A stretch of 64,000 bases of DNA from Patiria miniata (taxonomy: Eukaryota; Echinodermata; Asteroidea; Valvatida; Asterinidae), in the NCBI RefSeq assembly GCF_015706575.1, contig NW_024037069.1, positions 36,539,315 through 36,603,314 on the forward strand, written 5' to 3'. Numbering within the stretch: the stretch's first letter is position 1; every line of letters begins with the position of its first letter. Under the pieces are notes generated by a model. The model was not told where the DNA came from and searched no databases. It was given only the letters and a program-made list of their open reading frames with translations. Position numbers and translations under genes: made by a program. This document shows, one piece after another, positions 23,443-34,600 of the stretch.

Positions 23443-23444
23443 GA

Positions 23445-23511
23445 ATTGTTACAGCATCCAGTTTTACCATTTTGAAGAATGTGATTACGAGTGGTGTTAT
23501 TGAAATATTCA
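23445..23511 (-). other. Probable N-terminal extension of the lectin exon, out of frame
   Basis: On the minus strand, after an acceptor-like GTTGAAG, an open stretch encodes EYFNNTT then HILQNGKTGCCNNS. It abuts the start of the PAN module but in a different frame. A Cys-Cys pair just before the module would fit the family. It may be the 5' part of the exon with an indel, or coincidence. Confidence 0.4.
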
Positions 23512-23599
23512 CTTCAACGATTTTGAGTCCAGCCTTGAACGAGACCGACACGCTCTGGATCGAGAAAGATACAGCAAACTATGAATTATAAATCGCATA

Positions 23600-23632
23600 C
23601 AACATGAAAAGGAATCCTTGATATTGCTTCAT
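23600..23632 (-). other. Signal-peptide-like short frame upstream of the lectin
   Basis: On the minus strand an ATG at 23,632 opens MKQYQGFLFMLYAIYN, a basic then hydrophobic start typical of a signal peptide, ending at a stop shortly after. A TATA-like GCATAAAATT lies about 35 bases upstream. It could be the real first exon if spliced, but I could not define a convincing donor. Confidence 0.25.
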
Positions 23633-23910
23633 GATCTTAATCTGCTCATTTTACGACGAGTTCGATGAGAAATTTTATGCGGGAACACGCAGTCCAACTT
23701 GTCCCGTACAATCAGCTTAGACCTGCTAACGTCGTTGCATCAGCCCTTCGCTAACTCTGCACATATCAACGCGTTGCCACAGCGCAGCATCTGGAATGAA
23801 ACTTGTGCAGCGCTCCTGGTTGCCAGCAAGGTTAACATTCCACGGAGATGAGAGACACTGATTGGTCAGTGAAATGAATACAAATGAGCATCTCGTACGT
23901 AGGCCTACAG

Positions 23911-24018
23911 GATTGGTTGACATAAAGCATGAACGTACCGTACCGTGATTGGTTGACATAAAGCATGAACGTACCGTACCGTGATTGGTTGACATAAAGC
24001 ATGAACGTACCGTACCGT
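23911..24018 (-). promoter_or_regulatory. Three 36-bp tandem repeats, each with a CCAAT box
   Basis: The 36-bp unit starts GATTGGTTGACATAAAGCAT on the plus strand and repeats exactly three times at spacing 36. On the minus strand each unit reads TCAACCAATC, a CCAAT-box core in the orientation of the lectin gene, whose first ATG is about 470 bases downstream. A fourth ATTGG lies at 23,861. The open frame through the repeat is a shadow. The regulatory role is inferred. Confidence 0.5.
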
Positions 24019-24059
24019 ACGGCCTTATAACAAAAGATTAGCTCCAGGGCTACCAAACT

Positions 24060-24555
24060 GTCAAGTGGAAGAGTTATAATAATTATAATGGAAGCGTGCT
24101 TAATGTATTTTTAACCAATATAGATGTGCCACGATCACCGTCTTGCCAGTAGTTGGCATTTGCTTTTTTGACATCCCCAAAAAAGAGGATAAAAACATCA
24201 CACGGCTATAAGGACAAAAAAGTCTCCGCTTACTAGTATGGAGCTTGCCTGAACAGTGGTGCGGCGACGCAGGCTTTTTCCCCTACTTTTTTTTTCGTTG
24301 GGGTCACAGAAGTCAGCACAAAGTTGTAAGCTGATATTGCAGATGACGCTTCGATCCCCTTAAAACTCTCAGTCTGGCTTCCAGACGCACAATAACAAAA
24401 TTACAGCACCGTCTGCAAATGGTGCCCGACTAAATTAAGTGCAAAATATTTGGGAGCCAAGAGAGGCCCCATAAAGCTTAAACTCAATCATTACCCCATC
24501 TAAAAACACGTTAAAAACTGTGCAGTAGCAGGATTCCAGGGCCCCATTGAAAAAA
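24060..24555. other. Spacer without recognised features
   Basis: I see no gene, RNA gene or known repeat in this stretch. Confidence 0.5.
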
Positions 24556-24559
24556 ATAA

Positions 24560-24905
24560 AAATATTTTTTAAAGACTGCCCTTTTTTATTCAAATAACCT
24601 GTTTTTCACCAGTGCTTACCCAACTCAATATTTTGTAAAGAGTGCCCTTTTTTTAACTAGTGTCCTTTTTCCCGAACAATTGCCTTTTTAAAGAAAACGT
24701 CTTGCCCTTTTTGTGTGCAATCGGCCGTTCCGGGCGCCTTTTGTTGATGTCACGCATGTATTAACCTGAAAACACCATATATTTCCCGTTAATGTGCATA
24801 ATTTTCGAATTTGAAACTTTGAGCGCCCCCCATCGACAGACGGTACAAGCCTCCCCCTCCCCTCCTCCCCCACCACAGTGACCTTGCAACGCCACTGCAG
24901 TTTGT
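24560..24905. repeat. TGCCCTTTTT-bearing dispersed repeat
   Basis: Repeated GCCCTTTTT-type words are followed by ACACCATATATT, a CGCCCCCCATCGACAGA word, a C-rich tract and GCAACGCCACTGCAG. The same order occurs at 51,000-51,400, and a shortened relative at 2,755-2,895. It is non-coding; the small open frames on the minus strand are shadows. Confidence 0.65.
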
Positions 24906-24931
24906 CTCTTTGTATAAAAACAAGAGAAAAT

Positions 24932-26005
24932 TGAAATTGCAAGCCTCCAGTCCCAGATCAGTGACTCGGTGTGCACTTAACGCAACGTCAGTTCCATAAA
25001 CACTCAGTTTAATCATCGTATTAGCTTCAGTGTTTACGATTACTAATGTGCTTTGTTCAAGTCTCAGTAAGAATGAGATCCAATTTGCGTCAGCGAATAA
25101 TCATTGATCATTGAAATTGAAATTGCAAGCGTCCAGTCCCAGATCAGTGACTCGGTGTGCACTTAACGCAACGTCTGTTCCATAAACAAACAGTTTAATC
25201 ATCGTATTAGCTTCAGTGTTTACGATTACTAATGTGCTTTGTTCAAGTCTCAGTAAGAATGAGATCCAATTTGCGTCAGCGAATAATCAGTGATCATTGA
25301 AATTGAAATTGCAAGCGTCCAGTCCCAGATCAGTGACTCGGTGTGCACTTTACGCAACGTCAGTTCCATAAATAAACAGTTTAAAGGGAATATACAACAT
25401 TTGCAAACATTGGAAAACAAAACTACCAAACTTTTACGAAATACCTTAATAGGATGTTGGTTAATGAAAGTCTAAAGCATCCTGTAAAATTGTGGCACCT
25501 GGTGTGAAGTCATATTCAAGAAAAGTTGTATTTTGTATAAATTTCCAACGGTTGTCGGCCGACCACCGTTGGAAAAACCTAACTATTTTTCAACAACTGC
25601 TCCAAATTTACCTTTTTTTTAGTCCAAATTTTGTTTGCTATTGGTTACATGTTCATTAACGGGTGCAGGCCAGCTAGACTGGTTTCCTTACCTTACAATT
25701 TTCGGGCATCAATAAATTGATTCATTTCATCTTAGGTGGAGTCAGGGAACCTGACTACTTGAACATTTTTGTTTTTCTTGGTTTTTCCAGCATTTTCGAA
25801 CACAAAACTTCAAACTTGTCAGTGTAACAGTATTTGATCTATTATACTAACCCCTCAAATAGTTCATTTCTGAAAATTACAGCAAAAGCCAATGATGTAC
25901 ATTCCCTTTAATCATCGTATTAGCTTCAGTGTTTACGATTACTAATGTGCTTTGTTCAAGTCTCAGTAAGAATGAGATCCAATTTGCGCCAGCAAATAAT
26001 CATCT
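24932..26005 (+). repeat. 186-bp tandem repeat, three units, third interrupted
   Basis: The word GCAAGC followed by CCAGTCCCAGATCAGTGAC recurs at 24,939, 25,125 and 25,311, an exact period of 186. Units include CACTTAACGCAACGTC and CAGTAAGAATGAGATCC. The third unit is split by the TTAA-flanked insertion at 25,385-25,907 and resumes at 25,912. Confidence 0.85.
25385..25907. mobile_element. TTAA-flanked 523-bp MITE, piggyBac-like target
   Basis: The ends are inverted: AGGGAATATACAACATTTGC at the left and, inverted from the right, AGGGAATGTACATCATTGGC. TTAA lies directly on both sides (25,381-25,384 and 25,908-25,911). The neighbouring 186-bp units carry the empty site CAGTTTAATCATC. TTAA duplication is the signature of piggyBac-type transposition. 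No transposase is present, so it is a non-autonomous copy. An internal hairpin CCAACGGTTGTCGGCCGACC is at about 25,548. Confidence 0.8.
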
Positions 26006-26009
26006 ATTT

Positions 26010-28640
26010 TAATTAGCCTTGATACTTTCCTGACACTAGTAAACTACAAATTATTTATCAATTTGACATAACGTCGGTTCTTTCATTGGAGAGGCAGCTA
26101 ATTTTGCAAAAGCCAACAAGGTGAAAAGGCTTAATTGTTTTATTCCTTTGTGTTTATTATAAGTCAGTTCAAATTAAGCAGATCATGGGTTTCGCTGGTT
26201 CCAGAGGGCCAATGTACTGTTCTTTTTGTAAAGCTGTAAAATAAATATGCATGGGAAAAATGAGTGTAATTGTGTTGCCGTCACCTTTGCTGTAATTTGT
26301 AATTACCATGTTAAGGGGCGTTTCGTTACTATTTTGACTTGTTTAAGTTGAGCATTTCAAGCAGGCACTGAAACTTGGGTATTGCAAATGTACAAGGGAC
26401 TGCCGCTAAAATAAAGCTACAATTAGCTAGAATAGTTAATTTCAAATACCACGAAATATGTTTCCTATCATAAATATTTCACATTCCAAATTGAAACAGA
26501 GTTTGTACTTTGATATAATTAAATGTTCAAAAGGACATTTAAACAAAAAATACTTTGTCTCTGGTCAGCGTGCGCGTCGATTTTCATCATTTCCTCCCCC
26601 TCCCTCTAATTTGCCGTGGTAGCTACAACAGCGCCCTCTATTGAAGCACCGCCTCAAATTTTCGTCTAAAAACAGGTTCTGTAGTTCTGAAAGTGTAGCA
26701 GGGCTGTTTTTGAAACAAAAATGTGCAGACACCATCTTGTTGCTATGGTCACATTATAAATACAAATTTAGGAGAAACGGGAAAACCGGTCTCCGCGAGA
26801 GGGCCCATCCAAGGGACGGATGGGTGAGTAAATTACCCCTACCTTCCCCTCTGACTGACAAAAATGTCAAAAAGGGGAGAAATTCCCTTAACTTCCCTAC
26901 AATATTGAAAATCTTGATTGATTGCATCAGGCCTTTATCCTCTTTATTTGTTGATTGCAAATGCACCCCCTCCTTGAAAAATCTTGGACTTCAATATCCT
27001 AGCCCCCCCCCCCCCCCCCCCACCTCCTCACATTTGGAAAAATCTGGATCCGCCACTGCTTTGGTGACAATAATCTGGAATTATGCTGAGAGTTTTAATA
27101 AGCGCGGGGACTAGCTTTGATGCGATATCTTGCCTGCTGGATGACTGACAACACAACAGGAGTTTGACCATGACCTAGTTGAAATATAATATACCGGAAT
27201 GTGGGCGATATTTACCTCTCCGCTGTGAGACAGTTTCATAAAAGATTGATAGTGAACTTTCATTTTCATTAGATATTAAAGATTGCGTTAATGAGGTGAT
27301 TTGGGGGCTAGTTGTGTGGTTCTCAGACAAATCAGTTGCAAGCACGCCGCACATGAGAGCTACGTGCTGACGTGCTGAGCGGTAATATCAGACAAAATTG
27401 TGCAGAGGAAAATTATTATTCATTTTGGGAGAGAATCCTTTATAATCTGGATTCGTCAATTAACAACTCTTGAGAGCTGGGACTTGCCCAGTCTTAGTTC
27501 ACAAAACTTGACTACATTTTCGAACATTGTATTTTTTATTTCATTGACACTGCTACACAATTAAAACAATGGAAACTTGGAGTGAACTTAAAAATTCACA
27601 GATCTGGTTAATGTAGTTGTAATCAAAAAGGTGATATTTTCATCAACAATTGTTGTTGCCAATGGTGCTTAAAAGGAGACATAAATAAATCATGATAAAA
27701 AAGGATGTCTTCTCATAAAAATGGTCAGAGAAATTTTTAAACTAGCAGTATAATTCTTTTTGCTCTTAAGGTATGCTGTAAACCACTGACTGTTTGTGGT
27801 TTGACTGTTAGAAAAATACAAAAGGCCAAACATTTTTTGCTATTGATGACAAAAGGACAACGTAAAACAAAAATCAGAGGAAATCGTACTTAAATCATTT
27901 TTTATCACGTTTAGCTACTCATGTTTTTTACATCAGCATATAAAAAATCAACCTGACAATATAATATGCCGAGTTTACTTAACACTACGCATGATTATTA
28001 TCAACAGGGGAGGGTGAGCCGACTATTCGCATGGCATATAAGACTTTCAGATTAATGAGAGAGCCATTATTCTCAACTATATCCGCAAGAACGCCATTCT
28101 CTGCAGCATTTGCTTCCCTTGAGCTGAAGTTGCAAAGTAAAATAGATATACGCCATAGAAATTTAAAATAATTGGGAAAATTTTGATATTGGTGATTGAA
28201 TTGAATAAAACAAATTAAGACCGCAAACTACTTGCTTGAACAGTTTCAGTTATAATATGCAAGAGGTTTTCTTTATACTAAATCGATTGTCCATTTTTAT
28301 TTCAGTGAAGGTAAATTTTTCAAATCATGAATTTATAAAATTGTGTGCATAATTTGACAACATCTGCAGTTCTCACAGACCCATGGAATTAAATCAATAT
28401 TGCTTGGAAATGAGGCAAACGACTTGTGTAAATTTGTCTTCATTGATCAGTCAGGCCTCCGTGCACAAAGAGAAAATCGCACTTCGCATTGGTTGTCGGT
28501 CAGTTGTTTCTGACGTCTACCGGTGCTTGGTTGTAGCCGAAGGATCGTCGGAAAAGACACTTGCAACGAGGGAGAAATACGAACCTCTTATGATGGAGTG
28601 AATCGAATTGTATGTTCTGAGCTGGCTTAATAAAATAGGA
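26010..28640. other. Intergenic region before the polycystin gene
   Basis: The sequence is AT-rich. It contains one C-run element ending in GGATCCGCCACTGC (about 27,000-27,058). The 157-codon frame at 26,641-27,114 overlaps this repeat and shows no domain. The promoter of the polycystin gene should lie near 28.0-28.6 kb, but I cannot place a TATA box or initiator with confidence. Confidence 0.5.
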
Positions 28641-28642
28641 AA

Positions 28643-28693
28643 ATGTGGACCCATAAAGCAGCAAGATTCACTTGCTTGTTGGTCACTGTGCTG
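28643..28693 (+). CDS. Polycystin exon 1: signal peptide
   Basis: ATG in AAAATGT context opens MWTHKAARFTCLLVTVL, a basic then hydrophobic secretion signal, followed by a consensus GTAAGT donor, phase 0. This is the first plausible start upstream of the WSC exon. Linkage to exon 2 is inferred because the next acceptor is weak. Confidence 0.6.
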
Positions 28694-31600
28694 GTAAGTT
28701 CAGTCCAAACGGACTTATCTACAAGCAATTTTGTAAATTTACCCAAAGAATTGATACAATAGTATCTTTCGTCAGAAAAGACACCGATCTGAGATGCTTC
28801 AGTGAGTTTGGAGCAGAGCGCAATACAGCTTTTCATCATGTGAGAAAAACTTAATATGGTAAATTTTGATTCTTGATACTTCAAACTTTTTAATTTTGCG
28901 TATTTAACTACTATATCGGAAATGTGCAGTGCTATATAATATTTTACCAATGATTTCTTTAATTAGGAAATTTGATGAACTTTTTGTGATAGCTTTTCAA
29001 TGTCATTTGTTTATATTCATAGATTGTACTGACTTATCCTGAAGCTGCTGATCAACTGGGTGGGTTACTATTTTTTATTTGCAAAAAAAGGAAAGAAAAG
29101 AAGAAGACGAGGTGCGAGATCACATATTTGTTATTTTAATACACATATAATAACATTGGCGTCCAAAGGGGTGTCAATGGGGGGGGGGGGGAATGTCCCC
29201 GGCCCCCATCGCCCAATCCTTCCCCCCCCCCCCCGCCCGCCAACTCACGAAAAAATTATAAATTGAGAGTATGTAGGCCTACAAGGTTTTTGAGAGATTT
29301 GCCTCTTCTAGAAAAATAATCCTGGCGACGTCAATGTTGATCATCCCAATTAAGATAAACTCCGATTAAAAATTGCTGGTATAAAACTTTGTAGATCTGA
29401 CTAAAAATGTGTGAAGACCTACATTAACCAGAACTTACTTGCCAAACATTTTTGCAGTTACAATTCGAGCAATATTATAGTTAATCTGCATTTTTAAGTT
29501 TAAAGATTTTAACTGAGTGCGTTTTAAAAGACTCAAAAGAATTCAGATTTAAAGTAGAAGTTGGGCTGATTGAGAATTCTAAATCTTGCAATTCTATAAT
29601 AGATTATCTTGGATGCTATCGAGAGGGAATAGAGAGTCGGGAGATGAACATAAGCGCCGGCAACTATAACCCGACCCGACTCACACCAAGAAACTGTGCC
29701 AAACTGTGCCAGCCAAACTACAGGTACGTACGGTGGAGTGTGTTCAAAATGGCGGATGAATTCTTACAATTTCTCGACTCAAATGCTGATTCAAAACAAT
29801 ATCCAAAAGGACGGTTGCTCTTTCTACATAGCTAAACTGTTGTTAGAAACAAATAAAAGGACAAAATATTGACACTATATTTGCAAAATATGTTGCAAAT
29901 TTTAATATGCAACAAAATATGTTTGCGAATTACATTTTTATTTTAAATGTAGGAAAAAAATGGGCGGGAACGAAAGGATCAGAGGAGGGGACAAGAAACT
30001 GGTTTATTTTCTTACTAGGCGTAACTTGAAATGAACCTTAAAAGTTGCTATGTCAAATTTGATTTCAAAACCCGATCAAAACTAATTGAACAGGTGCCTA
30101 GTTACCATCTTGTTCATAATTATGTTTAAATTCCAGCATCACAGTTTGTGCCAGTGTGTTGAAATAAACATGTTATAACCTTTTTTTACTTCTAATAATT
30201 TTAATTAGTTGTTTCGACATCAATAGTTAGACGCAAACTAGTCTGTAAACCAGTAAACTAGCGAGGTTTTATCAGGCAAATAATAATTTTGTTATAAATT
30301 AATTACAAAGTCAAATAAACGCTTCATGACTGAGGTTTCTATCAGAATTCCATACCAAGTAAAACTAATTATAAAGTTTAAAAAATGAACAAAGAAACTG
30401 ACTGGAACGGGGCTTAAACCTGCAACCTCCGAATAACCGTTCAGATGCTCTTACCAACTGAGCTATCCAGCCCTATGTTGGCGGTTCCGAATTACTCAAT
30501 ATCTTTGCTCAGGAGGCGCTAGTCAGAAGCCATAAACTAGTATGCCATACAGCCAGGGATCACTTTTGTATTACAGATTTCAAATGAACCACCAGGGAAA
30601 CTGACTGGGTGAATTATAACAATTGACAAGTTGAACAAAGAAATTGACTTATTAATTGTGCGATTAATTGTGCAATTACATACATTATGTGCCTGTCCAG
30701 GTATGCAGGCCTTCAGCTTGGTCAGCTGTGCTTCTGTGGCGACTCCTACGGTAACTATGGACACGATGAGACCTTACAGTGCAACTTGGCCTGCCCTGGT
30801 GATGAAACCAAATCTTGCGGGAGCGCTACCCACAATTCCATCTACGCAGTTCCACTGCAAGTTTCCTCCGTGATATTGTCTGGAATGACCAATAACTCCG
30901 GTAAGTCACATGAGTATGAAATAACAATTATATGCATCTTGATTTATCGTTGGTAACAATCTGACTATTATGGCAGCCAATTTTGCCATGTTAATTAGGC
31001 CGTGTCCGAATTATTGACTACGGCTTTAAATTGCACACAATTCTATGGTAAGTGGCTGCAGCCGCTTACCATAGACTCGTGTGTAATATCAAGCCGTATC
31101 CAAGTACACGGCCTGTAGTGATATAAAACAAATTGTTTGTTTACGTTAGACCTGCCTGGAATTTTGTGGCCGAATTACCACCCTCAAACGTTGTATTGCC
31201 ACATTTTACCAAAAATTAAGTATAGTCTAAACTAGGTCTTCTCACTGCGAGTGTTGTGTGTGTGGTATTAGTTAGTAAAACCATTGTACCAGTTAATTAA
31301 CGTAAACAAAGGAAGTATGAAATACCGACAGGCTTTTTCCAGCAAATGAATGAAGCCGATTAAATCTAATAAGCCAAAGCTTCTCGACATATTCCACTGT
31401 TGGCAGATCCATCGCCAGGGGGGAGGGGCTTTTCGAGCAATTGCCCCCCTCCCCACGGCAAAAGCTATACATATGTAATTTTTTTGGCATTTTTGTGGTA
31501 GTGCCCCCCTCCCCCCAGTTGGTGCTATTCCCCCCCCCCCCCCCCCCCCCTCAAACTCAACTTTTTGTAGCGAAATATAAATCAAGATGAGCACTACAAA

Positions 31601-34600
31601 TCCAGCCTCTCAATTTTGGTGGAACTAAATTAGGTCCTGTACCCCAACAGTTATTCCCAAAAATTACATGAAGACAGCAAGTTTTCAAAGTGTAGTTGAT
31701 GGCACTATATATTTCATTCCAATTACCTGTAGTTTGATTTCATGAGAATTAAGACACCTTTCTAATTTGAATTTAACATAATTTGGACAATTCCGGGCTA
31801 AAATGCGGCACAGATACTACAATCAGTAAAAATTCTCATAAATTGGGCACCGTAGCATTAGATAAGGTCCACAACTTCTGAATTAATACTAGCCAAATAA
31901 GGCCGAGTGAAAACAAAGCGTCTCGTCCAGTATTTCTTTTTAAATGAAGGAAGCGGCCCCCTTGGGGTTTTCCCCTAAGATGGCGGATTTTTCAAGATGG
32001 CGGATGGATTCTTCCAATTTGTTAACTCTATTCCTGATACAAAATTGTTTCCAAAAGGAGCTGTCACCCTTTTTGCATAGCTTTAATATTGTTGGAAACA
32101 AATAAAAAGACAATATGTTGACAAATCTTGCAAAATATATTGCAAATGTTTTCATTAAAAAGTATGAGGTGGGCGGGGAAAAAAGAAGCTGGGGAGACGA
32201 GAAACTGTTTTTTTTTTACTTGGCCTAATAACCAACATTGTTTCATTAAATTTTAAAAACGATTTTCTACTCCCCTCTCTTTAAGGACGCTTATTCGTTA
32301 TTTTCCAGTTTTATGGGAAGGAAATGTATATATTTCAGCTGAAGAGACACATATCTGACTTTGAATGTCAAGGGACAATCTATATTCATTTAAAATTCAC
32401 TGATGTGTACGACATTAAATATTTAACTGTGCAAAGAAGACCTTGCTCTCCCCTCTCTGTATTGATTAGGCTATTGGTAAAAAGGTTACCGTGGCAACTG
32501 ACTCCTTGATTGACATCCTGAATTGTTGGCTGTTTGTTTTGTGCCATTGATTGGACAAGAGGGAGGATCCCGCCCAATCAACAAATAAATAATGTATTTA
32601 GAAATCAATTTTCAGCGTGGTTCCAAATTGGGGGTTATTTTTCTTTGTCAGTGTAAGGAACTCCAGAACAGTCTAAACAAGACTAGCTTGACTGTTGACT
32701 TGACCTTTAGCATACAAACACTATAGTAACTGAACAGTGTAATAAAACATGTTAAAAACAAAAATAAGTCAAAAGGATGATCTGTTTTGTTGTGATGATG
32801 CTGTTTATGGAGCAAAGTTGTAAGAATTTAGAACTCTCCAATAATCACAGATGGGGGCTAATTGTACTGTTCAACAAATGAAAGCAATTATCAAATTTCT
32901 ATTTCAATTTTGAAATTGATTGAAAATTAAACCTGCTATCGCTTTGCTATTTTCAAGTTTTTTTAACAAACTCCCTCCATATATGTTTTATCTATTTTTT
33001 TTATTTTCTAGCAATACGAAGTTACTTACTTTCGAATGAGACATGAAACAAAATCTCCCTGAGTTTAGTCAGGGAATAAATTACAAATTTCAAACTATTT
33101 CCGGCCAGTCAATAATTCAGTTCTCATTTGGTTAGAAATTATCAGAATTAGTAAAGTAGGGACACTATTGCCTGCAGGGCAGATCTGTTTGTATGTAAAA
33201 GCATCAAAAAGTATAAAACTTGTTTTTAGATGGTAATTGCAGACGCCCAGAATAGAAAACAAGCATTCCCCCGTTTAAGTATAACACACAAGAAGAAACT
33301 GCTGTTCCTTTTTTTCATCTTATTTGTGCAGTGATTTCTCGCAAGGATGTGACGGCTTTCAGCGATACTTTCTTTGCCCTGGAGGTTGAAGGTTCTGGAT
33401 TTGCATCCGTTGTGGTGGAGTTTGGAGATGGATATATTGAATCGTTTTCGAATCGTTCATTTAGTCACCGATATCTGTGAGTCTCATTTTTTGCATGCAT
33501 GTGTCCTATAAAAATGTAGTGTTGGACTCCGTGTACAATTACCCCCTCAACGGTTACAAAAGGAGAGTTGGCGAGACCACTTGGGGGGGGGGGGGCGTGG
33601 CCGTATTCACGAGTCGGCCATTTTGAATTGAAAGTTAGGTAAAATCTTTATTTTTTTAACTTGCGCAGAGAAATGAAAGCAACTAAATTTGTAATCAAAT
33701 CCAGTCTGCCTGAATTAATAATTTCAAATTTGTAATTAAACATCCCCTAATGTTTAAAGCCATATTTTAAAAAAAGACAGTAAAATAAGGCTGCATTGTG
33801 CCTGGATAAATAGTCTGGCGCCATCCCATTTAACAGTTAACAATTAATGAAAAGCATTCGGGGAAATTGACAAAAAGGGCCAACTCGTGAATAAGGCCCA
33901 TTCGAATGAAATAAGAACTTTAAACTAAGATCAAAGCACTTTACATTGTTTTTACTTCTTATCATCGGGCCGATGAAACTCTAGTCAAGGAACATTGGTA
34001 ATTACAACCAAATGGGCCTACTGATTTAATGGAAAAAACCTTGATCAAGGTAAAGATGGGGAAGGTAGCAATATTCCATACAATTATCTTGCCTGAAATG
34101 GTATTATTCGGAAGAAAACAGTCATTAAAAGTGGTTTGCGATAGAAACTGAAGCATTAACAGTAGTCACTGAGCTAAAAAAAATTAAACAGGTTAGTTAT
34201 TCACAATGCTGTTACCGAAAATATTCCATTCTTTGTTGCGTCCACCATGCAAACCTGTAGGTTAGGTGTTTTGCACCCAACATAAGATTTTGAGCAATTT
34301 GGTTCCCTCAAAAAACAAGACCAACAGCCGTGACCAATACGCAATATTTTCATTGCACTCAGATACCCAGGCCTGGCGCACATGGAAGCCACAGTGCTGG
34401 ATGCAGCCCAATTAGCCCCCTACCCTACCGCAGCCTACCTGCAGATCCACCTGCCCATCATGGACATCAAGAGGCTCTGCCCAATCGCTGTCCTGCAAGG
34501 GGAGGTGTTTGACTGCGAATTCACCACTGCCGGGACAGGCATGCGAGCCTCGGTGGACATTGAGGGAATGCATAGCTTCAACTTGACACTGGCTGGTTAG

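Noticed and set aside
23726-23995. Open frame with repeated MSTNHGTVRSCF
   Set aside because: It is a reading of the 36-bp tandem repeat upstream of the lectin gene.
23911-24018. CRISPR-like array
   Set aside because: Units are contiguous with no spacers, and the sequence is eukaryotic.
26641-27114. 157-codon open frame between the two genes
   Set aside because: It runs into a C-run repeat and GGATCCGCCACTGC edge, has no domain and no splice context.
28383-28601. 72-codon open frame just upstream of the signal-peptide exon
   Set aside because: It ends before the chosen start, has no signal peptide or domain and could at most be an upstream open frame.
30405-30477. Working tRNA gene on the minus strand
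   Set aside because: The anticodon loop is 8 bases and the T stem is mismatched, so it is more likely a SINE head or pseudogene.
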